Below are positions 62,601 through 64,000 of a stretch of DNA of 64,000 nt, piece after piece. The stretch is from Tetmemena sp. SeJ-2015. Taxonomy: Eukaryota; Ciliophora; Spirotrichea; Sporadotrichida; Oxytrichidae. The stretch lies in contig JAJKFJ010021696.1 in the NCBI GenBank assembly GCA_027382625.1, positions 1-64,000 on the forward strand, in the 5' to 3' direction. The position numbers and the translations under genes were made by a program. Position 1 is the first letter of the stretch. The number at the start of each line of letters is the position of its first letter. The notes beneath the pieces are model-generated. The model did not search any database and had not been told where the DNA came from. It was given only the letters and a program-made list of their open reading frames with translations.

Positions 62601-64000
62601 ATCTATCCCTCTCCATCTGTGAGCACCACACACAGCTTAGACATCTTAAGGTATTCAAATGAGTCATCAGCTAATCTGTAAAATTTTAATAAGGTTCTTA
62701 ATTCTGATACGCTTGATTTTCTCAGTTTATTTGTTCAGAATTTTAGCGAAAGTTGAGAATATTAAACCGAAGTGCAGAGATACCTAGGCTTGATATAAAA
62801 TAGGGTCATTTAAAGGAATCCATCCTTCGTTATAATCGGAAGTGGCTGGTTTCTTTCCAAAAAAGCAGATTTACCCTTCATTAGAAAGCCAAACCAATAT
62901 ATATTTTAGATAATAATTATCTCAAAATTAAATGAGTTTATTCAGGAACTTATCATGAATCATGGCAAAAGGGGCAGGCATGAGTTTATTAATCTTACTA
63001 CCTATTAAATCCTTGGGGTCATATCCATAGACAAAACGACAGGAGCTGTTTGCTTGCTTTATCCTTCCCAGTTCTTTGATATCTCCAGACACCATGAGCA
63101 ATGAATATATGTCAGAATCAAAGAAACGAATACCCTACTCTCTTTGTTGCTCTAGCTTTGAGGAATTTTTGATTTGTTAAATCCTAGTCACTAGCTCTGA
63201 AAAGGTAGATTCATCTCTCAATATATATCTATAGGCCAAGGCATAAGTGCTAGAAGTGTCTATACACAGGGGATTAATAGAAACCAATTTAGAGAACAGA
63301 GTCTTTATCTCAAGAAAATTATGTTTCGCTTTAAGTAAATAAATTTATATCTCTATAATCTTGTCCGAGACTAAATAAGCAGTTGAGAGAGTCTTATCAA
63401 CATCATAATCCTCCTTTATCAGATCTCCCCAGAACTATTAGCAGCTGAAACTGAGATCTTCTAAATTTTTCTCAAAGTCTAGTTTGTGTTTCTCAAATTT
63501 GAGTAGTTAGTTTATATCAAAGGAGAGAGGACTCTCTAGAGATTTGTTCATCTCATCTTGAATTTAGGTTTTAGATGATAGATGAAAATTTTTCCGTTAA
63601 AGTTTTTGCAAGTTATTGCGTTTTCTAACTACACAAATAGGGCTTTGTAAGAGCTGTCGCAGTATTTATGATGGAAAAAACTCTTTAGCAATTTAATACC
63701 GAATGCTTTGGGATATGCCTCCAAGAATTTATTAAAACACTTATGAAAATATAAGAGTGTTATTGATGGCTTAAAATACATTCATTAAATTTGTCTATCC
63801 TTATTTCAAACTCCTTCTTGAAGATGTCAATCTTGGTTTTGTAGCTGAGTTTATAGGGGAGTCTCTTGAGATCTTGGAGTGATTTGTCGGAGCCCATGTG
63901 CGTAAGATTTCCTCCCAGTGAAAGGTTTGCAGTTAATCTTTTTGAGCCTACCGTGGTGAATTTTTTATCATACTCAGGTTCATAATTCCTACAGAGACAC
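59663..64000 (-). CDS. Large ciliate PAS-domain multi-membrane-span protein (partial, N terminus beyond window)
   Basis: The reading enters at the right edge (NYEPEYDKKFTTVGSKRL, THMGSDKSLQDLKRLPYKLS) and ends at TGA 59663-59665. A PAS domain is clear at about 63040 (ANSSCRFVYGYDPKDLIG, KINKLMPAPFAMIHDKFL); a second PAS-like segment is at about 62620 (KLCVVLTDGEGQIHGINEQC). Hydrophobic spans lie near 62.03, 61.30, 61.22, 60.53 and 59.78 kb, with an acidic Ser-rich cytoplasmic loop between (SYDSDSDYDKSTLLKSRK). About 530 codons from 61.95 to 60.26 kb have no TGA while using many TAA/TAG. The layout matches the TmcB-like membrane family that is very abundant in ciliates; substrate unknown, probably sensory or transport. 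One-base frame slips occur near 63.78, 61.98, 61.92 and 60.22 kb; an in-frame TGA follows NKLIQF (about 62.93 kb). Confidence 0.75.

Noticed and set aside
56650..64000. TGA as a tryptophan codon (karyorelict or Condylostoma type code)
   Set aside because: In-frame TGAs appear in several weak ORFs and in the MutS-like gene, but the best genes (kinase, helicase C, transposase, 530 codons of the PAS protein) use only TGG for Trp and end at TGA. Decay or indels explain the rest better.

Overview
The window looks like germline (micronuclear) DNA of a spirotrich ciliate of the Oxytricha/Stylonychia type. Every long reading frame that makes protein sense reads through TAA and TAG, which fall at ordinary Gln positions (for example the Gln of APEQ in a kinase), and the well-supported frames end at TGA. 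Genes are short islands in AT-rich DNA crowded with inverted-repeat elements. Two sites (2767-2782 and 55920-55933) carry the 16-nt G4T4-type terminus expected of TBE transposons, which are known from the germline of these ciliates.

Layout. 1-6.8 kb: a frameshifted kinase-like ORF (1396-2700) next to a TBE-like right end. A second Ser/Thr kinase follows it directly; about 1.4 kb of non-coding DNA interrupts its catalytic domain, and its 3' end lies in a large foldback. 7-20 kb: short-repeat families, small coding scraps, a dead DD34E transposase (12.5-13.1 kb) and a G-tract inverted-repeat element (16.3-17.1 kb). 19.6-30 kb: remnants of a second transposase, decayed helicase copies A (24.2-26.3 kb, minus) and E (28.1-29.3 kb, plus), and a GC-rich structured island at 27.3-27.8 kb. 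30-42 kb: mostly repeats, including a nested pair of elements at 36.5-37.9 kb and a GC island with inverted ends at 35.5 kb. 42.7-46.1 kb: helicase copy B, split by an 815-bp element with a clean target duplication. 50.6-55.9 kb: a compact unit with a near-intact SecA-like/DExD helicase, a TBE 22-kDa-like ORF, a complete DD34E transposase and a TBE-like right end. 56-59.4 kb: two GC-only palindromes and a MutS-family (MSH4-like) gene that lacks its ATPase module. 59.7 kb to the edge: a large ciliate PAS/multi-membrane-span protein, cut by the window end.

The strongest candidates for something new are the helicase gene family, present four times and once packed against transposon genes, and the G-tract-ended inverted-repeat elements with 7-9 bp target duplications. 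Several real genes carry one-base frameshifts, often at homopolymers, and some stretches (about 5.9-6.7, 16.3-17.1 and 21.95-22.75 kb) look like poorly corrected long-read sequence, so pseudogene calls are tentative.

All translations were made by hand using TAA/TAG=Gln and TGA=stop; boundaries are approximate unless stated.
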